In this document: in pieces, positions 28,873 through 38,657 of the stretch
How the letters are laid out: every line of letters begins with the position of its first letter
Position numbering within the stretch: the first letter of the stretch is position 1
Assembly: GCA_003215555.1 (NCBI GenBank)
Contig: QCKE01000004.1
Location: 62,001-126,000, forward strand
Reading direction: 5' to 3'
DNA length: 64,000 nt
From: Prochlorococcus sp. AG-409-K04
GTDB lineage: Bacteria; Cyanobacteriota; Cyanobacteriia; PCC-6307; Cyanobiaceae
Made by a program: the position numbers and the translations under genes
The notes under the pieces: model-generated
Told to the model about the DNA's origin: nothing
Databases searched by the model: none
What the model saw: the letters and a program-made list of their open reading frames with translations, nothing else

Positions 28873-29991
28873 CTACCACGTGTGACGCGCAATGGAGCCT
28901 TTCTGCCACGGAGCGAAATCCTCTGAAAAACAATTGTCTTGAATTGCAAGCGCCATTGATCGCGAAAAACGTATCAAATGACTGATATTATGAAGGCTTA
29001 ACAAAGTCAAACCAAGCAATTCATCATTTCGAATCAAGTGATGCAAATATGCTCGCGTGTAATGTTTACAAACTTCACAACTACAAGTTGTGTCTAAAGG
29101 CTCATAATCATTTCGAAAAGAAGCATTTCTTAAATTCCAACGCTCGTCTCTGACCAGTGCAGTTCCATGACGACCTAAGCGCGTCGGGAGAACACAATCA
29201 AACAAATCAATACCATTAGCAACAGCTATAGCCATTTCTCTAATTGTTCCAATTCCCATTAAGTATCTAGGAACACCCTTAGGAAGCATGGGTTGCAAAT
29301 ATCGAACAATCTTATGAATTTCCTGGATTGGCTCACCAACACTTACTCCACCTATTGCTATCCCTTTCAAACCAAAACTAGATACGATTTGTAAACTTTG
29401 CTTACGCAATTTAGGAAAGCATCCTCCTTGAACAATGCCAAAAAGTGCCTGATCTTTCCTTGAATGGCAAGCAACACATTTTTCTAGCCAATGGTGCGTC
29501 CTTCGACAAGCTTCCTCGACCTCAACTTCAGTTGCAGGATGTGGAGGACATTGATCAAAAGCCATAGCTACATCAGATCCTAAATCCATCTGAATCTGTA
29601 TAGCTTTCTCAGGAGTTAATTCAACAGTTCTTCCATCCCTAGGATTTTTAAAAGAAACACCAAAATCATCAATCTTATTTAATCTTGCCAAACTAAAAAC
29701 CTGATATCCACCAGAGTCAGTAAGTATTGGTTGATCCCAACTCATAAAATTATGCAAACCTCCAGATTCTTTGATGATTTTTTCGCCAGGTTGAAGATGG
29801 AGATGATATGTATTTGCAAGTATCATTTGAGCATTTGTTTCTCTCAATTGAGTAGAAGAAATACCTTTCACAGTACCTAATGTCCCTACTGGCATAAAAC
29901 GTGGTGTATTTACGATGCCATGAGGCGTAGAAAAACTTCCTACTCTTGCATTAGTATTCGAACAATTTGAATGAATCTGAAAATCAAACAT
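28873..29991 (-). CDS. tgt: tRNA-guanine (queuine) transglycosylase
   Basis: Tgt exchanges guanine 34 of GUN-anticodon tRNAs for the queuosine precursor preQ1. The family core is visible: [48 protein letters not shown] with the active-site Asp, and [17 protein letters not shown] with the nucleophilic Asp. The zinc site is [17 protein letters not shown]. The length (372) is normal. It is followed closely by psbK on the same strand. Confidence 0.96.
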   Translation of the reverse strand: MFDFQIHSNCSNTNARVGSFSTPHGIVNTPRFMPVGTLGTVKGISSTQLRETNAQMILANTYHLHLQPGEKIIKESGGLHNFMSWDQPILTDSGGYQVFSLARLNKIDDFGVSFKNPRDGRTVELTPEKAIQIQMDLGSDVAMAFDQCPPHPATEVEVEEACRRTHHWLEKCVACHSRKDQALFGIVQGGCFPKLRKQSLQIVSSFGLKGIAIGGVSVGEPIQEIHKIVRYLQPMLPKGVPRYLMGIGTIREMAIAVANGIDLFDCVLPTRLGRHGTALVRDERWNLRNASFRNDYEPLDTTCSCEVCKHYTRAYLHHLIRNDELLGLTLLSLHNISHLIRFSRSMALAIQDNCFSEDFAPWQKGSIARHTW

Positions 29992-30068
29992 ATTCTCATC
30001 AAAAATGAATTTTCAAAAACCTTTAGCTTTTTGAACCTTCTTATAATCTACGTTATTTTTTAAGTAAT

Positions 30069-30860
30069 TTGCCAAGAGGTAGGACTCTGAATACACCAAA
30101 TTGGTTAAAAGAACTTTCTGGATCCTGGGTGTTTTATACAAGAATACCCACTGTCCCATATATTCAACCTAAATTTAATAGAATTGCTCGATATTCTCCA
30201 ATAATAGGAATAATTCTTGGAATTTTGCAAGCATCAATAATATTGATTCTATATAAATTAAAATGGCCAAGTGAAACATTACCTTTTTTTATAATTTCTC
30301 TTCACTTTTGGATGACAGGTGGACTGCATATAGATGGGTTAATGGATACAGCAGATGGGATTTCTGCAGGGCACGAACACTCCCTAAAAGCCATGAAAGA
30401 TAGCAGCGTTGGGGCTGGTGGTGTTGTTGCCCTAATAATTAATCTGTTTTTTCAATTTGCAGCTTTAATAAAACTAAAAAAATATTATTTATTTGCTCTT
30501 CCAATAGCATATTTTTGGGGAAGATATTCTCAAATTATAGCCATTGGGAATTACCCTTATATTAACAAAAAAGGTTCTTCTGCATTTCATAAATTATCTT
30601 GGAAAGGAAATTTAGTTGAATCTATTCCAACTATAATTTGTTTGGCTATAGTTTTTTTTATAATAATATATTATAAATTCAACTCATCATTAACAATATA
30701 TTTATTACTAGGAACTTCTTTGGGTATAATACCATCAATTATTATTCCCAAAATATTAGCTCTTAGACTAAAAGGTCATACAGGGGATTCATATGGAGCA
30801 ACAGTTATTTTAGTAGAAACAATAACACTAATAATTCTTGGATTTATTCTACCGGTATAA
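30069..30860 (+). CDS. cobS: Adenosylcobinamide-GDP ribazoletransferase (cobalamin synthase)
   Basis: CobS is a membrane enzyme that joins adenosylcobinamide-GDP with alpha-ribazole in the last assembly steps of (pseudo)cobalamin. The key motif is GGLHIDGLMDTADGISAGHE, followed by SSVGAGGVVALI, typical of CobS. Several membrane helices fill the rest, and RLKGHTGDSYGATVILVETI closes the protein. The start appears to be TTG at 30069. The 3' end overlaps the convergent histidine kinase gene by 17 bases. Confidence 0.92.
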   Translation: MPRGRTLNTPNWLKELSGSWVFYTRIPTVPYIQPKFNRIARYSPIIGIILGILQASIILILYKLKWPSETLPFFIISLHFWMTGGLHIDGLMDTADGISAGHEHSLKAMKDSSVGAGGVVALIINLFFQFAALIKLKKYYLFALPIAYFWGRYSQIIAIGNYPYINKKGSSAFHKLSWKGNLVESIPTIICLAIVFFIIIYYKFNSSLTIYLLLGTSLGIIPSIIIPKILALRLKGHTGDSYGATVILVETITLIILGFILPV

Positions 30861-31962
30861 CAATAACGAATGCATTTCCTTCTTTAGGTAATGAATCGTC
30901 AAAACATGCGGGACTTTCAAGTAATTTCAATTGCCCTCCAAATTGTTTGGCCAAATTCCTACCCAAACTTAAACCAATCCCTGATCCCTGATGATTTTTA
31001 TTTTTCCCACCTCTATATCCACTTTGAAAAATCTTTGCTCTTTCTGAGTCAGGAATAGCTTTGCCTGTATCCCAAACACAAATTCCTTTTCTATCAAAAC
31101 AAATCCCTATTGTTGCTGATTGAGGACTATAGCGAAACGCATTTTCCAAAAGATTGGCAACTATTTCAGCTATTACTCCTTCTTCAGCTGACCTCAGTTC
31201 TCTAAGCCAATCTGGAACAAAGGATGGTCCAACCCATTTATAACCTTGCAATTTCGCAGTCGTTTCAGCTCTGGAAATCAAAGGATTTAATAATTCCATT
31301 AAATTTACCGGCTCGTGCGTTGGCATTAAAGGAGGCAATAGTAATCTTGCTGAAGACATTTCATTCGGATTCAATTTCGGCTGAGAAAGTTGATCTAACG
31401 CCACAAGATATTTATCTAATTGTTTTTGTTCATCCAACAATCCTTTAACAAGATCAATTTGTTGACTTTCTGGCCCTAATTTCCTTAAAAGAAGTTGCGC
31501 ATATGTTCTTAAAGCTGTTAAGGGGTTTCTCAGCTGATGAACCAACACACCTATTTGATCTCTTTGCTGATTAATTTCCTTAAGTAATTTCTCCCTCTCA
31601 AGTTCCAAACTTAAGGAATTTGCTAAAACAGACGCGCTTATTTGCAGTCTCTTATCAAGGGATTCTGACCATTGTTTCTCTGTTGGGAATCTCTCAGCCC
31701 TCAGTACACCTAATAACATTGATCCCTCCTGCAATGGATACCATCTACGATTAAAAGAAGGAACTCTTAAATCAGGATCATCATCAATTGGACTCAAAAC
31801 TTTTTGTATTTGCTTTGGACGTTGACCAACAATTTCCAAAGTTGGAGAGTTTTTTTCATTTGTTTTTGCAACATAAGCAACCACAACTTCAAGCTCATCA
31901 TCTGACTCGAAACTACTTAATTGCTGATCTACAAGACCAAGAAACCTATCTGAGAACTGCAT
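30844..31962 (-). CDS. Sensor histidine kinase, Hik2/CSK-like
   Basis: This is a two-component sensor kinase. The N-terminal 130 residues form a GAF-like sensor region with no membrane helix. The H-box is VLVHQLRNPLTALRTYAQLL with the phosphorylated His. The catalytic domain has an N-box EIVANLLENAFRYS, a G1 box CVWDTGKAI and a G2 box GSGIGLSLGRNLAKQFGG. Soluble GAF plus kinase architecture and this H-box resemble Hik2, the cyanobacterial form of chloroplast sensor kinase, which reports plastoquinone redox state or salt. The partner response regulator is not in the window. Assignment to Hik2 is from memory. Confidence 0.85.
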   Translation of the reverse strand: MQFSDRFLGLVDQQLSSFESDDELEVVVAYVAKTNEKNSPTLEIVGQRPKQIQKVLSPIDDDPDLRVPSFNRRWYPLQEGSMLLGVLRAERFPTEKQWSESLDKRLQISASVLANSLSLELEREKLLKEINQQRDQIGVLVHQLRNPLTALRTYAQLLLRKLGPESQQIDLVKGLLDEQKQLDKYLVALDQLSQPKLNPNEMSSARLLLPPLMPTHEPVNLMELLNPLISRAETTAKLQGYKWVGPSFVPDWLRELRSAEEGVIAEIVANLLENAFRYSPQSATIGICFDRKGICVWDTGKAIPDSERAKIFQSGYRGGKNKNHQGSGIGLSLGRNLAKQFGGQLKLLESPACFDDSLPKEGNAFVIVIPVE

Positions 31963-32011
31963 AGTTATTAGTTTTCAACAGTGAGAAATAAAAAGCAGAA
32001 AGGGCAATTAC

Positions 32012-32228
32012 TTGATAATTCAGAAAAAACTATTAAGATATTAAAAGACACGTTCTCAGACTTTACAAGAGTCGGAGACCAAAGGTCTAACTAAACAAAA
32101 CGCACCAAGCGTAAAATCAAAGGCTATATCAGAGGTTGATGGGTCCCCTGAGATTAAGCCTTATTCTTTTGGTTTAATTTAAAAAATCTTTTAAATCCGC
32201 ATACACTCAATAAAAGAATTTTTCTTTT
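32012..32228 (+). ncRNA. Candidate structured leader or small RNA upstream of the DUF3155 gene
   Basis: The 328-base spacer 31963-32290 holds a sigma70-like promoter (TTGATA 32012-32017, 16 bases, TAAGAT 32034-32039) followed by a series of stems. These are TCTC-A-GACT/AGTC-G-GAGA, AGACC-aaa-GGTCT (sharing bases with the first), ACGC/GCGT, GGCT/AGCC enclosing TCAG/CTGA, and AGATTAAGCC (32151-32160) with GGTTTAATTT (32171-32180). The last stem reuses the AGCC of the one before, so two folds compete. AAAAGAA/TTCTTTT follows at 32212-32228. It could be a cis-acting leader or a free RNA. I do not recognise a known family. All inferred from complementarity. Confidence 0.35.
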
Positions 32229-32290
32229 CTGGGCATTTATTTGATTTTTTTCGATTTTCATTTATCCCCTTTATTCAGAAGGAAATTCTC

Positions 32291-32659
32291 ATGTCCAAAA
32301 AACGCAAAAGAATTAGCCGTAGACGTTTAGCTGGTCAACGAGTGATGGCCCATGTCCCTACATTTCACCTGGAAACAGGAGAATATAAGCCTGTGACTGC
32401 TGCTAGACGCTATATCGCAGAAGCAACAATTAATGCACCTGCTATCGTGAATGTGCGAAGAAACGAGCATACAACTGACAGATTTTTCTGGGGTGAGAAG
32501 GGTTTATTTAGCGCTCAATATGCTGAAGAAAATCATTTTCTTTTTCCTTCATTAAGACATATTGTTGAAGCAGTGGGAGAACACAACATGTTTGAAGGTC
32601 TCGAGTTAACTGCTGATGATTGGGAAGAAATTGAAGAATATGAATACGCATTCGTTTAA
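32291..32659 (+). CDS. DUF3155-like conserved cyanobacterial protein
   Basis: This 122-residue protein starts with a very basic MSKKRKRISRRRLAGQRVM, then TGEYKPVTAARRYIAEA, VRRNEHTTDRFFWGEKGLFS and AQYAEENHFLFPSLR, ending in an acidic tail. It resembles the DUF3155 family, found mainly in cyanobacteria and of unknown function. The Arg/Lys-rich head suggests contact with nucleic acid or ribosomes (inference). A ribosome site AAGGA precedes the ATG. The long, structured upstream region is unusual for this compact genome. Confidence 0.85.
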   Translation: MSKKRKRISRRRLAGQRVMAHVPTFHLETGEYKPVTAARRYIAEATINAPAIVNVRRNEHTTDRFFWGEKGLFSAQYAEENHFLFPSLRHIVEAVGEHNMFEGLELTADDWEEIEEYEYAFV

Positions 32660-32682
32660 TCATTCTTTTATAAAATAAATAT

Positions 32683-33288
32683 TTAAGAAAAACATTGATT
32701 CAAAAAGCTTTGTATTTCGGAATATAGTTCTATAGGAATTTCATGAGAACCTTCAAAGACTTTAAATTGAAAAGCAGTATTGCTCTGATCAAATAATCGA
32801 CGAAGCTCTATAAATGCATTAATTGGTACAACAGAATCTTCTTCACCATGTGTAAGAAAAACTGGTGGAGATTTTTTTAATGGATTCAATTCAGGGTGGG
32901 GATAAGCACTACAACCGACGATTCCACCTAATTGCATATTTACACCTGATGACAAAGCCATTGCTCCTCCTTGAGAAAATCCAAGTAATACAGTTTTTTG
33001 CAAAGGAATGGATTTGGAGGAAAGCTTTCCCAAACGATCTCTGAGCTGCATAACAGACTTTTCAGCTTCCTCCCAATTAGGAGGAAATAAGCCATACCAT
33101 TGCCTCCCAATGCCTTGAGGATGCTTAAAAGGGGCCCGAATAGAAACCAATTCTATCTGCATGGAAAGATCCTTTATCAAATCTTTTCCTAAAGGGATTA
33201 AATCCTCAGCATCGGCTCCCCAACCATGTAACAAAACCAAACGATGCGAAGCAGTTTTAACAGGAAAATAAAAGACTTCTTCTCCCAT
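32683..33288 (-). CDS. Alpha/beta hydrolase, carboxylesterase/phospholipase type
   Basis: This is a soluble serine hydrolase of the carboxylesterase/acyl-protein thioesterase type. LVLLHGWGADAEDLIPLG supplies the oxyanion region, LLGFSQGGAMALSSGV the nucleophile elbow (GFSQG), VFLTHGEEDSVVPINAF the acid, and FEGSHEIPIELYSE the catalytic His. The frame opens at TTG 33291, but ATG 33288 is one codon later and preferred. Its substrate is unknown. It is divergent from purH with a spacer of about 60 bases. Confidence 0.85.
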   Translation of the reverse strand: MGEEVFYFPVKTASHRLVLLHGWGADAEDLIPLGKDLIKDLSMQIELVSIRAPFKHPQGIGRQWYGLFPPNWEEAEKSVMQLRDRLGKLSSKSIPLQKTVLLGFSQGGAMALSSGVNMQLGGIVGCSAYPHPELNPLKKSPPVFLTHGEEDSVVPINAFIELRRLFDQSNTAFQFKVFEGSHEIPIELYSEIQSFLNQCFS

Positions 33289-33347
33289 CAAGCAAATTCG
33301 GTCGCTAAAGATTAAGTTAACTCTTGGAATGCCTTTATTTTTCTCTT

Positions 33348-34901
33348 ATGCAACCACTCGCATTATTAAGCGTTTCCAACAAAGACGGAATAATTCCTTT
33401 AGCGAAGGAACTTACTGAACAATACGGATATGAAATTATTTCAAGTGGAGGAACTGCGAAAACTTTAGAAGCAGCATCTATACCAGTTCTTCGTGTGACT
33501 GAATACACTGATTCTCCTGAAATCTTAGAGGGTCGAGTAAAAACTCTGCATCCTAAAGTGCATGGTGGAATACTTGCCAAGAAAGGGAATCAATCCCATG
33601 ACCGTGATCTTTCAAAACATAAGATTAGATCTATCGATTTAGTAGTCGTAAATCTTTATCCTTTTAAAGAAACTATTGCAAATCCAAATTCTGACTGGGA
33701 AGACGCGATTGAAAATATAGATATTGGCGGTCCTGCAATGGTTAGAGCCGCAGCTAAAAACCATGAATCAGTTACTGTTTTAACCAATCCAAATCAATAC
33801 AAATTATTCCTTAATGCCTTGCAGAATAATTCTCTAAATCAAACTATGCGAAGAGAATTTGCACTACAGGCATTTGAACATACTGGAAGTTACGACATTG
33901 CAATAAGCAAATGGATGAAAGAAACAGTCAAAGAACAATCCTCAGAATGGCTAGAAAGCCTCCCACTTAAGCAAACTCTTAGATATGGGGAAAACCCCCA
34001 CCAAAAGGCAGCTTGGTATGGAAGCAATGATCAAGGATGGGGAGGAGTAGAGCAATTACAAGGCAAAGAACTTAGTACAAACAATTTATTAGATTTAGAA
34101 GCTGCAATATCAACAATCAGAGAATTTGGCTATCAAGAAAATCTTAATAACAATTCTAAAAAAGCAGCGGTCGTAATTAAACATACAAATCCATGTGGTA
34201 TCGCAATCGGGGAATCTGTATCATCAGCACTAACTAAAGCTCTTGATGCAGATCGAACCAGCGCTTTTGGAGGAATAGTTGCTATAAATTCTTCTGTAGA
34301 TCTCCTTGCAGCCACTGAATTAAAAAGCCTATTTTTAGAATGCGTAGTTGCTCCAAGTTTTGATAATGAAGCAATCGAAATTCTTTCAGAGAAAAAAAAT
34401 TTAAGGCTTTTAAAACTAGATAAAACATGTATAGAGAAAGCTGAAAGAAGACATATTAGAAGTATCCTTGGAGGCTTAGTAATTCAAGAAAGTGATGATG
34501 AAGAAATAGATACAAACACATGGGAAATAGTTACTCAAAAGGAACCAAGTGCTTCCGAAAAAGAAGATTTAATCTTTGCTTGGAAAGCCGTAAGGCACAT
34601 AAGATCTAATGCAATAGCTATTGCATACTCAGGTCAAACTATTGGAATAGGAGCTGGCCAAATGAATAGAGTTGGATCCGCTAAAATAGCTTTGGAAGCA
34701 GCTGGGGATAAAGCTGCTCAAGCTGTTCTTGCTAGTGATGGATTTTTCCCTTTCGACGATACAGTTAGAATTGCTGCAAAATATGGAATCAAAGCAATTA
34801 TCCAACCTGGAGGAAGCATTAGAGACGATTTATCTATTCAAGCGTGCAATGAATTGAATATTTCAATGATCTTTACTAGAAAAAGACATTTTTTGCATTA
34901 A
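33348..34901 (+). CDS. purH: Bifunctional AICAR formyltransferase / IMP cyclohydrolase
   Basis: PurH performs the last two steps of IMP synthesis. The N-terminal methylglyoxal-synthase-like IMP cyclohydrolase domain begins [19 protein letters not shown] and includes [15 protein letters not shown]. The formyltransferase domain has [30 protein letters not shown] with the catalytic Lys-His, and [16 protein letters not shown]. The frame opens at TTG 33324, but ATG 33348 ([12 protein letters not shown]) matches the family start. Length about 517 residues, normal. Confidence 0.96.
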   Translation: MQPLALLSVSNKDGIIPLAKELTEQYGYEIISSGGTAKTLEAASIPVLRVTEYTDSPEILEGRVKTLHPKVHGGILAKKGNQSHDRDLSKHKIRSIDLVVVNLYPFKETIANPNSDWEDAIENIDIGGPAMVRAAAKNHESVTVLTNPNQYKLFLNALQNNSLNQTMRREFALQAFEHTGSYDIAISKWMKETVKEQSSEWLESLPLKQTLRYGENPHQKAAWYGSNDQGWGGVEQLQGKELSTNNLLDLEAAISTIREFGYQENLNNNSKKAAVVIKHTNPCGIAIGESVSSALTKALDADRTSAFGGIVAINSSVDLLAATELKSLFLECVVAPSFDNEAIEILSEKKNLRLLKLDKTCIEKAERRHIRSILGGLVIQESDDEEIDTNTWEIVTQKEPSASEKEDLIFAWKAVRHIRSNAIAIAYSGQTIGIGAGQMNRVGSAKIALEAAGDKAAQAVLASDGFFPFDDTVRIAAKYGIKAIIQPGGSIRDDLSIQACNELNISMIFTRKRHFLH

Positions 34902-34923
34902 TAAATGGAAAAATCATTTTCAA

Positions 34924-35484
34924 TCAATTTTCTCCGCTTTTAGGGTAATAAGTTACTTTATTTGCTTTGCGAAATGCTGCTAGCCTTCCTGGACCAGCAC
35001 ATAGAAAATACAATGAGATAAAAGCATAGATCGCTGACAACTCAAATGCGTAATTGTGACCATCAACTACTGCTATAGGGAACCCTTCCAAACCTGTGTC
35101 ACGTAAATGAAAATAAATAGCAAATAACATTGTATTTAATAGGCCCAACGAACAAAGTCTTGTGAAAACTCCCAAAGCCAATCCTAAAGGACACACAATC
35201 TGAGTTATCCCAGCTGCAAATGTCCAAATAATTGGATCACCAGGAAGAAAAGCAAAGTATTTACCTACCACAAATTCTGCAAAGCCCTGAGGGTCTTGTA
35301 ATTTTTCCAAACCATGATGAATCATAAATAGACTGAACCCAACTCTCAATATAAAAATGGACAGTTCTCCTAAAATATTCACCTCACCATTAGATGGATT
35401 TGCAACAACCACTTCCACCTTTTGTGTTTGATTAGATTTAGAAGAATCCGAATCCTGAGAATTAAATCTGCCTGAATCAGCCAT
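34924..35484 (-). CDS. DoxX-family membrane protein
   Basis: This four-helix membrane protein belongs to the DoxX family, whose members have been linked to thiosulfate:quinone oxidation in archaea and to redox stress in bacteria; the cyanobacterial role is unknown. FILRVGFSLFMIHHGLEKLQ is the first helix with the conserved HHG.EKL motif, followed by FAAGITQIVCPLGLALGVFT and two more helices. About 40 hydrophilic N-terminal residues are variable. It is convergent with purH. The 162 bases upstream (35485-35646) are A+T-rich with no gene seen. Confidence 0.8.
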   Translation of the reverse strand: MADSGRFNSQDSDSSKSNQTQKVEVVVANPSNGEVNILGELSIFILRVGFSLFMIHHGLEKLQDPQGFAEFVVGKYFAFLPGDPIIWTFAAGITQIVCPLGLALGVFTRLCSLGLLNTMLFAIYFHLRDTGLEGFPIAVVDGHNYAFELSAIYAFISLYFLCAGPGRLAAFRKANKVTYYPKSGEN

Positions 35485-35646
35485 CTTTCATAAGCATTAG
35501 ATTTCTATATTAATTGCTAATAGGCAATAACCGTGAATCACAATTAATTTTCAATACATAAATTAAATACCTAAAATTATTTATATTTATTTTAATTTCC
35601 AGTAAATATTCAATTAACTAATTGATTATTTATTTAGAAGTGTAAT

Positions 35647-36852
35647 TTATTTCTCCGCAAGAGTTATAAGTTTTTGAATCACATGTTCAACTATCCTATC
35701 TGGAGTAGATGCGCCAGAAGTAATGCCAACATTAACTTCTCCACTAGGCAAAAAAGCAGGTTCAACTGTTAACTCATTTCCAAGAGGTTTATGAGTAATA
35801 GTATTATCCTCCTCACCAATTCTTTCGGGAGTATCTATGTGGAAAGAACGTATTCCTTTCGACAGTGCAATCTCTTGAAGATGTGTCGTATTAGAGGAAT
35901 TAAATCCACCAATTACCACTAAAAGATCAAGAGGTTCATCAACCAAAGAAAACATTGCATCTTGTCTTTCCTCTGTAGCATCACAAATAGTATTAAAGGC
36001 TAAGAAGTGTTGACTCAATTCTGCAGGGCCATATTTTCTTAACATGGTTTTTTCAAAAAGTCTTCCTATCTCTTCTGTTTCACTCTTAAGCATTGTCGTT
36101 TGATTTGCAACCCCTAGTCTCGCTAAATCCTTATCTGGATCAAAACCTTGCGAAGAAGCTTTTGCAAATCGTCTAAGAAATTCATCTCGATTTCCTTCAC
36201 CTAAAATGTAATCAGAGACATATTGTGCTTCTTGAAGGTCTAAAACAACTAAATATGTTCCGGCAAAAGAACTTGTAGCAAGAGTTTCTTCATGTTTAAC
36301 CTTTCCATGAATAATTGAAGTGAATTCATGCTTCTTATGTTTTTCAACTGTATGCCAAACCTTAGAGACCCAAGGACAAGTGGTGTCAATGATATGACAA
36401 CCGCGCTCATGAAGGAGTTTCATCTCATGAACCGTTGCTCCAAAGGCAGGCAATATGACAACATCTCCATCTTGAACATCTGAAAAATCCTTAATGCCCT
36501 TTTCAGCGGAGATAAATCGAACATTCATATTCCTCAAATGATCATTTACTGAAGGGTTATGAATAATCTCATTTGTTATCCAAATACTTTCTGTTGGATA
36601 GTGTCTTCTTGTTTCATAAGCCATTGCTACAGCTCGTTCAACGCCCCAACAGAAACCAAACGCCTCAGCAAGCTTAACCCTCAATCTTCCATGTTCTAAC
36701 AAGTATCCGTTATCACGAATCGAAGCTATTAAACTACTCTGATAAGCTTTTTCAAGAGCCTGAGCACGTTTTGCCGGGGACTCAAATCCTCTACGATTAT
36801 AGCGATCAGAATGATGGAGAGACCTCTTAAAAGCTTGAGTATCCATAGCCAT
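35647..36852 (-). CDS. ispH: 4-hydroxy-3-methylbut-2-enyl diphosphate reductase
   Basis: IspH is the [4Fe-4S] enzyme that makes IPP and DMAPP at the end of the MEP pathway, feeding carotenoids, phytol and quinones. Cluster cysteines lie in [33 protein letters not shown] and [15 protein letters not shown]. Substrate residues are in [17 protein letters not shown] and [17 protein letters not shown]. The 401-residue length is the long plant/cyanobacterial form. Start ATG 36852 (MAMDTQ) or 36846. It lies downstream of the amt terminator on the same strand. Confidence 0.96.
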   Translation of the reverse strand: MAMDTQAFKRSLHHSDRYNRRGFESPAKRAQALEKAYQSSLIASIRDNGYLLEHGRLRVKLAEAFGFCWGVERAVAMAYETRRHYPTESIWITNEIIHNPSVNDHLRNMNVRFISAEKGIKDFSDVQDGDVVILPAFGATVHEMKLLHERGCHIIDTTCPWVSKVWHTVEKHKKHEFTSIIHGKVKHEETLATSSFAGTYLVVLDLQEAQYVSDYILGEGNRDEFLRRFAKASSQGFDPDKDLARLGVANQTTMLKSETEEIGRLFEKTMLRKYGPAELSQHFLAFNTICDATEERQDAMFSLVDEPLDLLVVIGGFNSSNTTHLQEIALSKGIRSFHIDTPERIGEEDNTITHKPLGNELTVEPAFLPSGEVNVGITSGASTPDRIVEHVIQKLITLAEK

Positions 36853-36901
36853 TAAAGCTTCATTTATAATTAGACTCTATTATCAATAGGCAAAAACCAC
36901 A

Positions 36902-36930
36902 AAAAAGCCTGGTTTAGTACCAGGCTTTTT
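36902..36930 (-). terminator. Rho-independent terminator of the amt gene
   Basis: AAAAAGCCTGG (36902-36912) and CCAGGCTTTTT (36920-36930) form an 11-bp perfect stem with a 7-base loop, 19 bases past the amt stop. Read on the minus strand the stem ends in a run of six U. The A-run on the other side means it could also act on plus-strand transcripts. It separates amt from ispH. Confidence 0.9.
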
Positions 36931-36948
36931 GGAAATAAAAAGTTAAAT

Positions 36949-38418
36949 TTAATTTGATGAAGCAAAATCTGGATATGCCTCCATACCATGCTCACCAATA
37001 TCAAGACCTTGGTTCTCTTCTTGTTCACTGACACGAATCCCCCCAAAGAAACCGCCAATAACTGACCAAGCAATCCAACAAGTAACCACTGTCCAAATTG
37101 CATAAGCACCAGCACCAAGAGCTTGAATACCTAATTGTGATATTCCACCACCAGTAAACAAACCAAGTCCTTCACCAGTACCTTGTATATCAAAACCCCA
37201 TAAACCAATAACTAAAGTCCCCCAAACACCACATACTCCATGAACTGAGAATGCTCCAACAGGATCATCAATACCAGCAGAGTCAAGGGCTCCAACAGCA
37301 AATACCACAATAATTCCACCAATTAGTCCTGCAAGCCAAGAGCCTCCAAGAGTTAAATTGGCACAGCCAGCAGTGATACTAACTAAACCAGCAAGAATTC
37401 CGTTGATGATCATTGTTAGATCTGGCTTGCCAGAAAAAACTGTAGAAACCACAGTTGCACCAATAGCACCACCAGCTGCCGCAAGAGTTGTTGTCACTGC
37501 TACATAAGGAACCCACTGATCCATTGCCAACTGGGAGCCTGGATTAAATCCATACCATCCAATCCACAAAATCAATGCTCCAAGGGTTGCAATAGCCATA
37601 TTGTGGCCAGGCATAGCTTGGGCCTTCCCATCAACATATTTCCCAATTCTTGGACCTAACAACATTGCTCCTATTAAACCTGCCCATGCACCAACAGAAT
37701 GAACAATAGAAGATCCTGCAAAATCAATAAATTCATGATCGCCAATGCTATTCAACCAACCTCCATTCCACTCCCAACTTCCAGCAATTGGATAAATGAA
37801 AGCTGTTAATACAAGTGAAAAGACAATAAATTCTCCAAATTTAACTCTCTCAGCAACTAAACCAGAAACAATTGTTGCTGCTGTTCCTGCAAATGCTGCT
37901 TGAAACAGGAAATCAACCGTTGGAACAAGATTTCCAGATTCAACCATTTCAGCTGTAACAGTTGGATCAAGAAAAAGTCCTTTAAAATAAAGGAATCCTC
38001 CAAAAATCGAGTTTCCATACATTAATGAATAACCAACCACCCAATATGCAGTTACTGCTAGCGAAAAAACAAAGAGATTTTTAGCAAGAATGTTTACAGC
38101 ATTCTTTGAGCGGCACATGCCTGCTTCAACCATCGCAAACCCAGCATTCATAAAAATGACAAGAATGGTTGCGATTAATAACCAAAGATTATTTGCCAAG
38201 AAAGCCGCATTTAATTCAGGCAACTCAGAAGCATGAGCTGAAAGATTAAATACACCTAGACCAAAAAGCGCCAAAGGAACGCAAGCAAGCCAAAGCAAAG
38301 AACGATGCGAGCTAAAACCTTTTATGCTCTTAAGAAGAATCATCGGGCCTTCAAGGAGACTTGCCTCCTTAAGCCGTCTCATAGATCGCCTAGATGGCGA
38401 TTTCGAAGCAATTGTCAT
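36949..38418 (-). CDS. amt: Ammonium transporter (Amt family)
   Basis: Amt proteins are trimeric channels that take up ammonium. After a cleavable-looking N-terminus (hydrophobic stretch ending LSAHASELPELNAA) come eleven membrane helices with FMNAGFAMVEAGMCRSKNAV, VGYSLMYGN, FAGSSIVHSVGAWAGLIGA (first pore His) and VGAFSVHGVCGVWGTL (second pore His). The frame reaches 38442, but ATG 38418 (MTIASKS) is the likelier start. A perfect NtcA box lies 88 bases upstream and a strong terminator follows. This gene is expected to be induced when nitrogen is short. Confidence 0.95.
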   Translation of the reverse strand: MTIASKSPSRRSMRRLKEASLLEGPMILLKSIKGFSSHRSLLWLACVPLALFGLGVFNLSAHASELPELNAAFLANNLWLLIATILVIFMNAGFAMVEAGMCRSKNAVNILAKNLFVFSLAVTAYWVVGYSLMYGNSIFGGFLYFKGLFLDPTVTAEMVESGNLVPTVDFLFQAAFAGTAATIVSGLVAERVKFGEFIVFSLVLTAFIYPIAGSWEWNGGWLNSIGDHEFIDFAGSSIVHSVGAWAGLIGAMLLGPRIGKYVDGKAQAMPGHNMAIATLGALILWIGWYGFNPGSQLAMDQWVPYVAVTTTLAAAGGAIGATVVSTVFSGKPDLTMIINGILAGLVSITAGCANLTLGGSWLAGLIGGIIVVFAVGALDSAGIDDPVGAFSVHGVCGVWGTLVIGLWGFDIQGTGEGLGLFTGGGISQLGIQALGAGAYAIWTVVTCWIAWSVIGGFFGGIRVSEQEENQGLDIGEHGMEAYPDFASSN

Positions 38419-38477
38419 AAAAAAAGAGAGAAATCTCCACAAGATAAGCTGAAAAAGCTACAGCCTTCTTATATATA

Positions 38478-38519
38478 AATATGATGAGTTATTGACAACC
38501 ACCTAGTAACTATTAATAC
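38478..38519 (-). promoter_or_regulatory. NtcA-activated promoter of amt (GTA-N8-TAC box plus -10)
   Basis: GTA at 38506-38508 and TAC at 38517-38519 stand 8 bases apart, an exact match to the NtcA consensus. On the minus strand 22 bases separate it from CATATT (38483-38478), a near-match to the -10 element at the spacing usual for NtcA-activated promoters. The start codon is about 60 bases further on. ntcA itself is encoded 14 kb away in this window. Confidence 0.8.
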
Positions 38520-38657
38520 ATTATTAAAGATTGGGTAGAGGGGAATCATACTTCCAGCCAATCCATAAAAAAATCTAGTAAATCTAGTTCTTTTATCTAA
38601 GATTCTTCATTTTATTTGCTTACAAAAAAATCAGTTGATTCTAACTGCTGTAAAAAA

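Noticed and set aside
32380-32395. GGAAACA sequence as a Yfr2-type small RNA motif
   Set aside because: It lies inside the DUF3155 coding region, occurs once, and is not in a loop of a hairpin.
36949-38442. Longer amt start at 38442
   Set aside because: ATG 38418 gives a more usual leader. The longer form only adds eight residues without a better ribosome site.
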